In this document: piece by piece, positions 34,594 through 43,691 of the stretch | Layout: each line of letters opens with the position of its first letter | Position numbering within the stretch: position 1 is the first letter of the stretch | From: Methylacidiphilum infernorum V4 | GTDB taxonomy: Bacteria > Verrucomicrobiota > Verrucomicrobiia > Methylacidiphilales > Methylacidiphilaceae | Assembly: GCF_000019665.1 (NCBI RefSeq) | Contig: NC_010794.1 | Coordinates: 496,001 to 560,000 of the forward strand | DNA: 64,000 nucleotides | Reading direction: 5' to 3' | Position numbers and translations under genes: made by a program | Notes under the pieces: generated by a model | Told to the model about the DNA's origin: nothing | Seen by the model: the letters and a program-made list of their open reading frames with translations, nothing else | The model's database searches: none

Positions 34594-35337
34594 TCAAGAT
34601 GTTTTTTTTACAAAGAAACAGATTATGGCCGAAAATTTTTTTGGCATAACTTTGTGGAGGAAAAAGAAGAGGCGATAAATAATTTCACTTCCAAAGAAAT
34701 AGGCTGGTTCTGCATTGTCATAAAAATAGTAAAGTTCACAGTCGTGAAAGTACTTTTTGATTTGGGATAGGCTATTTAACCTGTAATAGGTAGGAAAAAT
34801 ATCTTTAATCTTTCGGTGAGGCTGGACGTATCGTAAAATTTGATGATGAAACCTATTGGGAATGATACTGGAAATCAATCGAATATACCCCCATCCGTTA
34901 GGAGTTCTTACGCAGAGAAATCCACCTGGTTTAAGAACTCTTACCAGTTCACAGCTAACAAGACTTGGATTTTCAATATGTTCAAATGTCATGTCACTGA
35001 CAATTAAATCAAACATTCCATTTGAAAAGGGAAGTTTCTTATTATTTTCTAGAAGGACTTGCCTGTCTGAACAAGGATGATTTAAGACGACCGGATCGAT
35101 GTCGCATGCGGTAACCGTTGTTTTGCCATTAATACGTAAGTCACGAATCCACTTTCGATAGACAGAAACCTCTTCATTATAAAAAGAACCACTGCCTGCC
35201 CCAAAATCCAAGATTTCCCTTGCCTCGATTTTGAGCATTATTGCCCTGACGAAAGAGTAAAACTTGATCGTTCCGTCTAGTGCCGTAAAATGGTCAATGT
35301 TCTTTTCAGGATGAAAGTTATAAAGAAAGTTTTTCAT
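34594..35337 (-). CDS. Class I SAM-dependent methyltransferase
   Basis: A 247-residue protein. EILDFGAGSGSFYNEEV is the SAM-binding loop (about 38-54), TACDIDPVVLNHP the acidic strand, FDLIVSDMTFEHIENPSLV the post-core segment and VLKPGGFLCVRTPN the family's following strand. It probably methylates a sugar or lipid intermediate of the surface polysaccharide, since it is the terminal gene of the - strand cluster. AT-rich spacers on both sides suggest it is not tightly coupled to its neighbour. Confidence 0.82.
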   Translation of the reverse strand: MKNFLYNFHPEKNIDHFTALDGTIKFYSFVRAIMLKIEAREILDFGAGSGSFYNEEVSVYRKWIRDLRINGKTTVTACDIDPVVLNHPCSDRQVLLENNKKLPFSNGMFDLIVSDMTFEHIENPSLVSCELVRVLKPGGFLCVRTPNGWGYIRLISSIIPNRFHHQILRYVQPHRKIKDIFPTYYRLNSLSQIKKYFHDCELYYFYDNAEPAYFFGSEIIYRLFFFLHKVMPKKFSAIICFFVKKTS

Positions 35338-35529
35338 GAATTTTAAAGTGGTAATTTTGTTTAGTTATTCTAGGCATGATCATCCATTCTAAATTGCTGA
35401 GTTTTAAACTTGAAATCATATTCGAATAAGTTGGGGTGAATGGATAAGGATCTAAAGAGGACCATTTATACATGAGATGTTTTGTTCAATTTGTAATTCT
35501 GGCAAAACCTTAAATAACCAAGGAAGATT

Positions 35530-36246
35530 TCATTTCGAAAAAAAGAAGTCTCCTTGGACCGGTTTTCCCCTTTTGTCGTAAAACAGGTTGTAAATGCCTT
35601 TTAACCGGAATTGGCGGGAAAATAAAAAGGCGATGATCTCATCCGCAAGGGCTTGCCCATGGTAAAGTTCACAAAAAGAGGATTCAACGTAGATGTAATC
35701 GAAAAGATCTAACAACTCTTCCGATCCCTTTAAAACTTCAAGTTCAAAACCCTGGACGTCGATCTTCAACAAGGCGGGTTTTTTTATGGATTCAGCCGTT
35801 ATCCACAAGCTTAAGGGGCCGATTTCCACTTCTTTCGATTCCTTGTGCCCCGTGCCGGGGAAAAGCCGGAGTTGGTTTTCCCCGATCGGCAAGAACGATG
35901 AAGAATCGTCTTTATAAGAAATGTGGATCGTTCTTAATTCCCTTGTTTTTCCGATCCCGGACTGGATGAGCTGAACTAAAGGATCATCTTTAAAGACTTT
36001 CTTAAAAATGGCAGCCGGAACGGGCAAGGGTTCAAAAGCATAGATCGCAGCCTTGGGAAAAAGATGCCTTGCCGCTAGAGAAAACTGCCCTCTATTGGCT
36101 CCAATATCGATGACGGTAAGACAGTTTAGATCTCTTAATACAGGCTCATGCTCTGTACCTGCAAAGACCCCACAGCACAGCCCTTTCCAAGAATTTTTGT
36201 TGATCACGTTCTTGTAAAACTTTGTTAGTTTTTCAAAAAGATTCAT
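35530..36246 (-). CDS. FkbM-family methyltransferase
   Basis: A 238-residue protein with the FkbM pattern: CLTVIDIGANRGQFSLAARHLFP (SAM loop), AIYAFEPLPVPAAIFKKVF, and ALLKIDVQGFELEVLKGSEELL with the conserved DVxGxE block. FkbM-type enzymes O-methylate sugars in surface polysaccharides and glycolipids. Its start overlaps the stop of the GT2 gene upstream (36243-36246), indicating translational coupling. Confidence 0.87.
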   Translation of the reverse strand: MNLFEKLTKFYKNVINKNSWKGLCCGVFAGTEHEPVLRDLNCLTVIDIGANRGQFSLAARHLFPKAAIYAFEPLPVPAAIFKKVFKDDPLVQLIQSGIGKTRELRTIHISYKDDSSSFLPIGENQLRLFPGTGHKESKEVEIGPLSLWITAESIKKPALLKIDVQGFELEVLKGSEELLDLFDYIYVESSFCELYHGQALADEIIAFLFSRQFRLKGIYNLFYDKRGKPVQGDFFFSK

Positions 36247-37103
36247 TGCAAGGATCGGTTCTTCTTTTGAGTGGTCTTTTCATATATCTTTGCATCGATA
36301 AGGAACCTAAACCAGAAAGTTTGAAGGGTAAAAAAAATGAGCCCCTCGATCCCATCCAGGAACCCCCTTTTTATGACGTAGCGATAAAAAAACAGCAAGT
36401 AAGGCCGAATAAAAAGAGGGAGCTTCAAGTAGGCTTCTTTAAACCATCTTTTCCTTTCCATGCTGTTGCCAAAAAGCTTTCCTTTGATCACCCGGGGAGA
36501 AGTTCCGCTTTTTGATTTTAAATTTTCCAGGTACTCCTCGGCTTCCAAGTTCGACCAGCGGTTATGCTTGAGGATAAACTCGCTTAGGTCAGTGCAAATG
36601 TTGTCCAGGATGTAACCCTCTATTTTGATCGTTTTTCCCTCGACCATGAAATGCTGGTCATACTTTTTTTCTTCGCATTTTCCACAACCGGATCGAAATA
36701 ACCTCAAGTGCCAGATCGGGGTCATCCCCCCGTGCAGGATTTTTCTATTTAAAAACACCACAAGCCGTTGGATCATGATCCCGTTAATTCCGACTAAGTC
36801 GTTTTCATCCAGTTTTTTTATGTTTTCAATTAACTCCTCCGATAACCACTCCTCGGAATCCACGTGGAGCTGCCAATCGTATGCGGTCTTTAGGTTTGTT
36901 ATCGCCCAGTTTCTTTGCTTGGCGTAGTTTTCGAATTCATGTTGAACGACCTTGACTTTATAAGACTTTAAAATCTCGACCGTCTCATCGCTGCTAAAGG
37001 AATCCACGGCGTGGATGTCGTCGGAGAGTCGGGTTAAACTTGTAAGCGTTTTATGGAGGCTTTTTGCCGAATTGTAGGTTAAGAGGATCACCGAGACGTT
37101 CAT
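36243..37103 (-). CDS. GT2 glycosyltransferase (WaaE/KdtX-like)
   Basis: A 286-residue protein starting MNVSVILLTYNSAKSLHKTLTSL, with DIHAVDSFSSDETVEI, HEFENYAKQRNWAI and the DxD-like HVDSEEWLSEEL near residue 81. This arrangement fits the small GT2 branch containing WaaE-type lipopolysaccharide glucosyltransferases. The C-terminal part has hydrophobic segments (PLFIRPYLLFFYRYVIKRGFLDG), suggesting membrane association. It lies between a secreted NHL-type protein gene and an FkbM methyltransferase. Confidence 0.85.
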   Translation of the reverse strand: MNVSVILLTYNSAKSLHKTLTSLTRLSDDIHAVDSFSSDETVEILKSYKVKVVQHEFENYAKQRNWAITNLKTAYDWQLHVDSEEWLSEELIENIKKLDENDLVGINGIMIQRLVVFLNRKILHGGMTPIWHLRLFRSGCGKCEEKKYDQHFMVEGKTIKIEGYILDNICTDLSEFILKHNRWSNLEAEEYLENLKSKSGTSPRVIKGKLFGNSMERKRWFKEAYLKLPLFIRPYLLFFYRYVIKRGFLDGIEGLIFFTLQTFWFRFLIDAKIYEKTTQKKNRSLQ

Positions 37104-37124
37104 GAGAGAAGAAAAGATAGAATA

Positions 37125-40100
37125 TTATTGGGTCTCGATGTAAAACTTTCCCCAAGCGGAAGGTTTGATTGAAGCTTCAATCGAGAGGTCGCTCACCATT
37201 CCCGTTTCCTTGTTTGACCAAAACATCCGCAATATGTCGTTAAGCCCGTTTTTGTCCGAGTAGATGACCCCGAAATCCCCCCGGTAAGTTTTTCCGGGCT
37301 TGGGATAAAAGTTTAATGCCTTAAGGGGAATGGAGGCATAAAGAGAATAGGAACGGGGATGCCTTTCGACAACGATCTTCACATCATTGATGGGAATAAC
37401 TTGATCGACGTATGTCGTCCCGATGGGGGAAGAAAAGCCGACCGGGTTTTTTGTTCCTTCTTCCTTGTAACGATAGAGAACCGCGATAAATTTCTCGTGG
37501 AAGACTGAAAAAAGAAGCCTGATGTCGCCTTGGACAACCTCTTCGGTATTTCCTGCTTCTTCGCCTGACCTTATTTCAAAGATCAAGGCATCCCCGGTTT
37601 TGAAAAGCTTGGTGGGGTCTAATCCCTTGTTTAGCAGGGGACTGTCGTCGGCAACTTCTTTCCAACCGATGTAAAGGTAATCTTTATCGAACGTCCAGCT
37701 TGCTTGGGCGTGGTGATCTTGATCAAAAGAAAAAGAAGCGATCGAGTTGGGATTACCCCAATCAAATAGCCCGCTTGAAGGATTGCCCCAAGCGGGTTCT
37801 TTCAAGGGATAGATGTTGAGAGAAAGGGGCTTTTGATTTCCCTTGGACTGGTCGTTTGCGCTCCGGTCTTCTCCCCGGCCGACTCGAATGGGAGACAAGA
37901 CCATTTTTTTTACCGACTCAAGGCCTTCTACCTTGGCCACGATGGCGCATTCCCGACCGTCCCCGACGGAACCGATCAGGTAGTAACCCCCATCCTCCGG
38001 GTTTTTAAAAAACTCTCCCCCAAAACTTTCTCCGCCAGCCGTGGTATTGTCTAGGAGCATGCCTCGGTAAGGAACTTGCGGGAGGACGTCGGGAGCACTC
38101 CGGCAATCTTTGAATAAACTTCCGACGAAAAGGCCGTCGGTGGTGAACAAGTACCTTTCACCCAGGTTTCCCGCCAGGCAGAATATTTCCCCGATCCCGT
38201 TTTCTCCTTCCGCGGAACCGAGCACGTAAAGGGGACCGATCAGCCTTCCGGGTGAAGATTGGGCAGCGTAGTGGCTTCCGTGAACCCCGGGCCAAGGATC
38301 GGGATATTGCCACAAGAGTTTGCCTTCCGAAGAAAAAAACAGGAGTGGATCGGCTATAACGAGGATATTTCCCTTGGAATCGCACCACCCTTGGGGAGGA
38401 TCCCCACTCCTCTTGATTGAACAGCTAAAAATTTTTTTTCTTTTGTTGAGGAAATACAAGGGAGAGCCCACTTCGTTAAATCCATAACAAGGAAATGCCC
38501 AACAGCTCAGATCCCCTTTTTGATTCAAGGCAAGCCAGTAGAGACCAAGATCCCGGTCAACGATGGGCATCCACCATGCCCCACTAAAAAGGGGTTCTTC
38601 AAAGCTTTCCGGAAAAAGAACAATCTCCTCTTCCTGGACCAGTCCATCTCCATTGCGATCGATCCACAAAAAAGAGTTATTGAGTTGATAGCCTTTTTGG
38701 CTCGATTCAAATTGGAATAGGTTCCAGATTTGTCCTCTGCCGTAATAGTTCCCGATTTGGGTATGGCTCCATCCATCTCCGAGGAATAGAGAGGGAAAAC
38801 TTTTCTTAGCCCATTCTAAAGCTGAACCCTCCAGGAATAAATTTTTTTCGATGAGCTGAGGAAGTCGGCTGTTCCCGAACAAAAAGTAACGCACCGTTCC
38901 CATGGCCGCCTTGGGCTTGGCGGTGTAGGAAGGAGTAAGTTCAGAAATACAGGCGTAATTTTGCGTTCCGCTGATGAGCCATTTTTTGGAATGGCTGATC
39001 ATTATTCTTTGGGACATCTGCTCTCCAGACACTCCTCTGGCTAAAGGACCAAATAGGGCATTGGATTTGAGCTCTCTATGCAAAACACTATTGACCCTCC
39101 ATAACCCTTTTTTCCAATCCAGTTCTATTCCGTTACCCATGAGGATGCCAAAGTTTGGATTGGTCGGATCGATCATGCAGCCTTCACTGCCGTAATAGGT
39201 CGATCCGCAGAACTCCTTCACGAGCTTCCCTTCCTTGTTCCAGATGCTGATCCTTCTTGGAGCATCGTCCCATTCAGCAACCCACAGCCGACCGAAAGGA
39301 TCGCAACCGATGCCCCAGGGTAAAAACATCTTTTCCGGATCGTATCGTCCCGAAGCGTTTCTTCCCCCCTCTTTCCCAATAGATCCCAAAAACTTCCCTT
39401 CCCTTGAAAATACCTTGACTTGCATCGCCTTGCCCCATTCGCTCACGTAAAGGTTGCCTTCTTCATCTAGGGCAAGACCCACAGGGGCTGAAAGCCCGGA
39501 CTCAACGACGGGGATTAACCCTTGTTTGTTGTCTTCCTTGTAAATTTTTTTATCGCCCAGGATAAAAAGTTCTCCCTTTTTATTGACCGCCAACCCCGTA
39601 GGCTTTTTAACGGGAATTTCCCGGACAAATCGGCCTTCTTCGTCAACGACGAGGATCTTGTCTTCGTAGTAAAGAGAACAATAAAGAAAGTGAAGGGAAG
39701 AGGCAAAACCCATCACTTCTCTTTGGGCCCAGCTTGCATCCAGGCTCCCCTCCTCGTAGGCTTTTTCTAGCCGATCTCTTGGTGGAGGAGGAACTTGGGC
39801 ATTAAATCGGCCGATCAGTTTATAGGGGCTATTGCCAGAGAACAAAACAGGTGATCCCTCTTGGGCATTAAAGCGGTATAGCCTGACTTCTCCAGGGGGG
39901 ACTCCGTAACTGGACAGACAGCCTTCTTCGACCATGTAGAGATAAGGACCTAGTCGAGCAAGCATTCCCCCGTTAATTCTTCCAATTCCCCACTGTTTTT
40001 TCCCCTCGAGATCGAGGGCCATGAGGGCACACGCCCCTTCGGCCGTTGCCGCGGCCACGTAAACGAAGCGGTCGTCGACCGTTAGAGCGAAAGGATTTTC

Positions 40101-41210
40101 GTGGTTGGAAAGCCATCCCCCTTTTCCATCAGGGGTAAGCCACTGGGGGTTTCCTGGGTTTCCAAACGCGAATTGGTAAGAGAGATGAAAGGGACGGTGG
40201 CATAGACCGCGGACGGAGTAGGTTCCTGGAGGAACCTCGTTGCCCTGGTCGTCCTTGCCGTCCCAAAAATCGGTGTTTTTTCCTTTTTTTCTAGGCACAT
40301 CGGCAATGAGGTTTCTTATTCTTTTACCCGAGCCGTCTTCAATGACCAAGCTGATGTGTTGATCCTCCTCTAGCGTATAATGGATAGCGTATTGACCCTG
40401 GGTGGAGAAAGGAAGAGAAGGGGAAGGAGGTTGAGAAAAAAAGGGAGGGTTTTTTTGAGCAGCAGGCAAAGAATCGACAAGTTCAAGCTTACCCCAGGCT
40501 TCGGGGTTGTCCCAGAAAAATTCTCTCTTGGGATTTCCCGGGTTGATGAGATCTGCAAAACGGTGTTCGGGCCAATCTTTACCGTTTTTTCTCCCCCAAA
40601 AAAATTCCAACCCACACCTTAACTTTTCGTGAAGATAAGGCTTTTGTTTTTGCAAGAAACTCCAGGGGATAGCCACTTCTTCCGTGTAAGCTTCCCCGCT
40701 AGGATCCTTTTTAAAAGCGATTTTTACCCCCAGTTTTTTCCCATCCTGGATGTCCTCGTAGGGGGGAGTGCTTGGATTCCATAAGCCAACATGGATACTG
40801 ATCCAAGGCAGGGACTTGGGAGTATAATACCAGGTGGTAAAATGGAGAATTTGACTAGGGGTTTTAAGTCTAACCTGGACCGCATCCCCTTTCCAACCTC
40901 CCTGGGGATCAAAAACGGGATCGACTTGGTTTTCCAAGGGGGTTTTGTCTTTAAATCGAAAAGCAAGGTAAAGGTAGTTTTCATCGTACATCGCCATGGA
41001 TTGAACCGAGTGGGTATCCTTGAGAGTGGACAAATCGTAACAGCTCAGGATGGCACCAGAATAATTCCATTCTTCCAAGTTGCCGTCTATAATGACCTTT
41101 CTTGGGCAATGAAGAGCCAGGAGATTCGTATTCGCCGTTTGTTGGGAAAAAAGAAGTCGCGAAGCAAAAACAAAGTGTAAAAAGAATAGCAGGCAATGCA
41201 AGATTCTCAT
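37125..41210 (-). CDS. Large secreted protein with CBM9-like, FlgD-like and NHL/beta-propeller regions
   Basis: A 1361-residue protein with a signal peptide (LLFFLHFVFASRLLFSQ). Residues about 35-245 resemble a CBM9-like domain (VIIDGNLEEWNYSGAIL, then DENYLYLAFRFKDKTP). Residues about 275-345 look like a FlgD-type Ig fold (HISLVIEDGSGKRIRNL, NEVPPGTYSVRG). Then come NHL-like repeats (PVGLALDEEGNLYVSEWGKAMQVKVFSREGKFLG; PWGIGCDPFGRLWVAEWDD). A second CBM9-like domain is near the C-terminus (ASWTFDKDYLYIGWKEV). It probably binds carbohydrate outside the cell, perhaps the polymer made by this cluster. It overlaps the upstream gene by four bases. No catalytic site is recognised. Confidence 0.75.
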   Translation of the reverse strand: MRILHCLLFFLHFVFASRLLFSQQTANTNLLALHCPRKVIIDGNLEEWNYSGAILSCYDLSTLKDTHSVQSMAMYDENYLYLAFRFKDKTPLENQVDPVFDPQGGWKGDAVQVRLKTPSQILHFTTWYYTPKSLPWISIHVGLWNPSTPPYEDIQDGKKLGVKIAFKKDPSGEAYTEEVAIPWSFLQKQKPYLHEKLRCGLEFFWGRKNGKDWPEHRFADLINPGNPKREFFWDNPEAWGKLELVDSLPAAQKNPPFFSQPPSPSLPFSTQGQYAIHYTLEEDQHISLVIEDGSGKRIRNLIADVPRKKGKNTDFWDGKDDQGNEVPPGTYSVRGLCHRPFHLSYQFAFGNPGNPQWLTPDGKGGWLSNHENPFALTVDDRFVYVAAATAEGACALMALDLEGKKQWGIGRINGGMLARLGPYLYMVEEGCLSSYGVPPGEVRLYRFNAQEGSPVLFSGNSPYKLIGRFNAQVPPPPRDRLEKAYEEGSLDASWAQREVMGFASSLHFLYCSLYYEDKILVVDEEGRFVREIPVKKPTGLAVNKKGELFILGDKKIYKEDNKQGLIPVVESGLSAPVGLALDEEGNLYVSEWGKAMQVKVFSREGKFLGSIGKEGGRNASGRYDPEKMFLPWGIGCDPFGRLWVAEWDDAPRRISIWNKEGKLVKEFCGSTYYGSEGCMIDPTNPNFGILMGNGIELDWKKGLWRVNSVLHRELKSNALFGPLARGVSGEQMSQRIMISHSKKWLISGTQNYACISELTPSYTAKPKAAMGTVRYFLFGNSRLPQLIEKNLFLEGSALEWAKKSFPSLFLGDGWSHTQIGNYYGRGQIWNLFQFESSQKGYQLNNSFLWIDRNGDGLVQEEEIVLFPESFEEPLFSGAWWMPIVDRDLGLYWLALNQKGDLSCWAFPCYGFNEVGSPLYFLNKRKKIFSCSIKRSGDPPQGWCDSKGNILVIADPLLFFSSEGKLLWQYPDPWPGVHGSHYAAQSSPGRLIGPLYVLGSAEGENGIGEIFCLAGNLGERYLFTTDGLFVGSLFKDCRSAPDVLPQVPYRGMLLDNTTAGGESFGGEFFKNPEDGGYYLIGSVGDGRECAIVAKVEGLESVKKMVLSPIRVGRGEDRSANDQSKGNQKPLSLNIYPLKEPAWGNPSSGLFDWGNPNSIASFSFDQDHHAQASWTFDKDYLYIGWKEVADDSPLLNKGLDPTKLFKTGDALIFEIRSGEEAGNTEEVVQGDIRLLFSVFHEKFIAVLYRYKEEGTKNPVGFSSPIGTTYVDQVIPINDVKIVVERHPRSYSLYASIPLKALNFYPKPGKTYRGDFGVIYSDKNGLNDILRMFWSNKETGMVSDLSIEASIKPSAWGKFYIETQ

Positions 41211-42316
41211 GGGTTGGAGGGAAGGTTTTCTTTTTCTAAGTTCAAGATGGCAACCAGGTCATTAGGAGTCCCGGGGACGAACCCGACCGCCCAAAACCTT
41301 TTTAATCCCAATCCCAAAAGCCGATTAAACTGCTTTGCCCCGGAAAGAGCAAGCTTCCAGCTTTTGCCTCCATCTTCGGTCCTGAACAAGGCCTCGGATA
41401 ATTTGGCGTAATTGCCGTTATCTACAGCGGCAAACCCCCTTCCTTCCTCGTCAAACCAAAGGGCCGTAACCGCCTTTTGGGTAGGAAGCGCGTAAAGTTG
41501 CCAACTTTCTGCTCCATCTGATGTAGCAAGGATTTTCCCCTGGTCAAACCCGATCCAACCCATCCAGCTTGAAGAAAAAAAAAGGGACCTGGGGTAAGGA
41601 AGGCCTTCGGGAAGAGAAATTTCCTTCCAACTCCTTCCGCTGTCCTTGCTCTGGAGGAGGTAAGGCTTTTGTTGCTTATGGCCTAATGCGTAAATCGTAA
41701 AACCCTTTTCTTGTTTTACGTCTCCCGGAATTGAGACTTGGAGAGAGCCAAAAAGACTGTGGAGGAATTGCCAGGTCTTGCCATGGTCCAAACTCATTAG
41801 GGAAGGGAAATCGTTACACAAAACGAATCTTACGGGCCCTTTACAGATGAGCCCTCCAAAGCCTTTAACTTGGCCAGCTAAAATTTCTTCCCAGCTTTTA
41901 CCGTCGTCCTTGGAATACCAAAGCCTTCCCTTGGCTTCACCGTGAAACCCTTCTAGGAGCCATATTTCTTCTTTGCCCGTGAGTTGGACGTGATACCACC
42001 CCCCCTTTGACTTTATCGTTTCCCAGTGGTAACCTCCATCAACCGATTTGAAGACACCTCCGAACCCACAACTCCAACAGATCCGTTCATCCCAGCAATC
42101 GATGTCCCAAAGGTGGGTGTGAGGATTGCCCAAGCCAAAACCTCCGCCCGTTCCTCCCGTGTCGGTCAAGTCAAAAGGAAGCACTTGTGGGTTTGAAGGG
42201 GATAAGAAGGGAGAGGGGGCAACGGGGTATCCCTGCCAAGAGCCTTGGGAAAGGCCAAATCCAGAGGAAAAAACAAAGAAAAGAAGGAATAGGCTAGGTT
42301 TTGAAAGCTTGTTCAT
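41207..42316 (-). CDS. Secreted YCF48/BNR-type beta-propeller protein
   Basis: A 369-residue protein with a signal peptide (LFLLFFVFSSGFGLSQ). It contains five or more repeats of the BNR/YCF48 type: FKSVDGGYHWETI, WYSKDDGKSWEEI, SLDHGKTWQFL, QSKDSGRSWKEI, ATSDGAESWQLY and RTEDGGKSWKLA. This predicts a six- or seven-bladed propeller, used for protein or glycan binding. Its gene overlaps both neighbours (flippase and NHL-type protein), so it belongs to the same transcription unit. No sialidase catalytic residues are evident. Confidence 0.8.
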   Translation of the reverse strand: MNKLSKPSLFLLFFVFSSGFGLSQGSWQGYPVAPSPFLSPSNPQVLPFDLTDTGGTGGGFGLGNPHTHLWDIDCWDERICWSCGFGGVFKSVDGGYHWETIKSKGGWYHVQLTGKEEIWLLEGFHGEAKGRLWYSKDDGKSWEEILAGQVKGFGGLICKGPVRFVLCNDFPSLMSLDHGKTWQFLHSLFGSLQVSIPGDVKQEKGFTIYALGHKQQKPYLLQSKDSGRSWKEISLPEGLPYPRSLFFSSSWMGWIGFDQGKILATSDGAESWQLYALPTQKAVTALWFDEEGRGFAAVDNGNYAKLSEALFRTEDGGKSWKLALSGAKQFNRLLGLGLKRFWAVGFVPGTPNDLVAILNLEKENLPSNP

Positions 42317-43646
42317 AGGTAGCCTTGCGGCCGAAGCTTAGGAACCGGATGAAGTAATAAGTATCTATCAAAAATAAAAAAAACGCATCGAGGGCAAAGA
42401 GAGAGAAAGCGGTGGTAGGTTTGCATAGGCATAGAATGATGAACTTTCCTATAAATAGCCAGGAACTCAACAACCTGTGACCGGAATACCTCCATGAGAC
42501 CAAGAAGTTGTCAACAAAGGCATAAATAGAGACCAAGAAGTTACACAAAAGAAATATTTGGAAAGTCTGGAGGTCGTGAAAAGCATAATGGGAGGAAAAT
42601 TTTTCACCAACGAGGTACGCCCCCAAAAGGAAGAAGACGAATAGAAGGGATAAGAGAAAACTATAGGAGAGAAAACGCTTAGCCTTTGTATACCTTTCTT
42701 TTTCATCCTCGGTGAGGATTAACTTTCTCGAGAGGTAGCCGCTGAGGGGTCCCACAGCAAGCATGGTAAGCTGATTGACCCTTTGGAAAAGACTGTAGAG
42801 GGCAACGGTGGAAGATCCACCAAAAAAAGCCCCGGCAAAGGTGCCTACGGTATGGGAGGAGGAAAGTAAAACGTTAGCTTGAATGGCGGGCCACATGAAT
42901 CGGCTTATTTCCCTTTTCCTTTTCTTTTGTTCTGTTTCGTCGAGGGGCAAATACTGGAGCTTTTTCTTTTTAAGACGAAGGAAAAAGCCGGAGAGACTCC
43001 ATCCTGAAAAAAAAGAGAGAAGATCAACAGAAAGGAGCACGCTTAGGGATGTCTTACTTCCCTGGAAGAGGAAAATCAGAAGGACGAGGAAAAGTCTTAA
43101 GGCAGGGCTAAAAGCCTGGACGAAACCGTAGCTTTTAAAGTCCCCTAAAGCATATAAGAAAGCAGAGCAAAAACCTATGCGATTTTGAAGCAGCCCGCAG
43201 GAAAAAAAGAGGGTAATAACTTCCCAGGATAGTTCCTTGCCAAAGGAGCCGTATATGTGAAAGAGAAAAAGAAAGATCCCAAGAAAGAGGGAAAGTGGAA
43301 TACCGACTTTTAAAGATAAGCGCATTCCCTCCTTGTAGTAGAACTCAAACAGGCTTTTATTGTTCTTTTCCTGGCTGGATAAGGTTTGAAGAGCAAAAGC
43401 GATTCCCCCGTCTGTCCATGCATTAGCCAAAATGCTTATAGCTTGCCCAACAGCATACAAGGCAAAGGTTTTTTGATCGATGAAGGCGGCGAGCAAGAAA
43501 AAGACGATCCCGTTGGAGAGGGAGGTCAACGAGGCTGCGCCCCACAGGGGAAAAAGATGCTTGATGTGTCTTTTAACTAGTGAAGAAAAATGATGAAAGC
43601 CAGGGAAGATTTTGGAAAAAGGGAAAAGGGCAGGGGTAGCTTTCAC
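42294..43646 (-). CDS. Wzx-like polysaccharide flippase
   Basis: A 450-residue polytopic membrane protein with about 12 helices and short charged loops. The features match the MOP/PST flippase family: an N-terminal amphipathic stretch, LWGAASLTSLSNGIVFFLLAAFIDQKTFALYAVGQAI, and RFMWPAIQANVLLSSSHTVGTFAGAFFG in the middle. Flippases move lipid-linked repeat units across the inner membrane before polymerisation. The gene lies in the operon with glycosyltransferases and overlaps the YCF48-like gene by 23 bases. Confidence 0.82.
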   Translation of the reverse strand: MKATPALFPFSKIFPGFHHFSSLVKRHIKHLFPLWGAASLTSLSNGIVFFLLAAFIDQKTFALYAVGQAISILANAWTDGGIAFALQTLSSQEKNNKSLFEFYYKEGMRLSLKVGIPLSLFLGIFLFLFHIYGSFGKELSWEVITLFFSCGLLQNRIGFCSAFLYALGDFKSYGFVQAFSPALRLFLVLLIFLFQGSKTSLSVLLSVDLLSFFSGWSLSGFFLRLKKKKLQYLPLDETEQKKRKREISRFMWPAIQANVLLSSSHTVGTFAGAFFGGSSTVALYSLFQRVNQLTMLAVGPLSGYLSRKLILTEDEKERYTKAKRFLSYSFLLSLLFVFFLLGAYLVGEKFSSHYAFHDLQTFQIFLLCNFLVSIYAFVDNFLVSWRYSGHRLLSSWLFIGKFIILCLCKPTTAFSLFALDAFFLFLIDTYYFIRFLSFGRKATYEQAFKT

Positions 43647-43691
43647 AATGGATTTGTAGCTTGGATCTTATTGCCTTGTAAATTAAGAATT

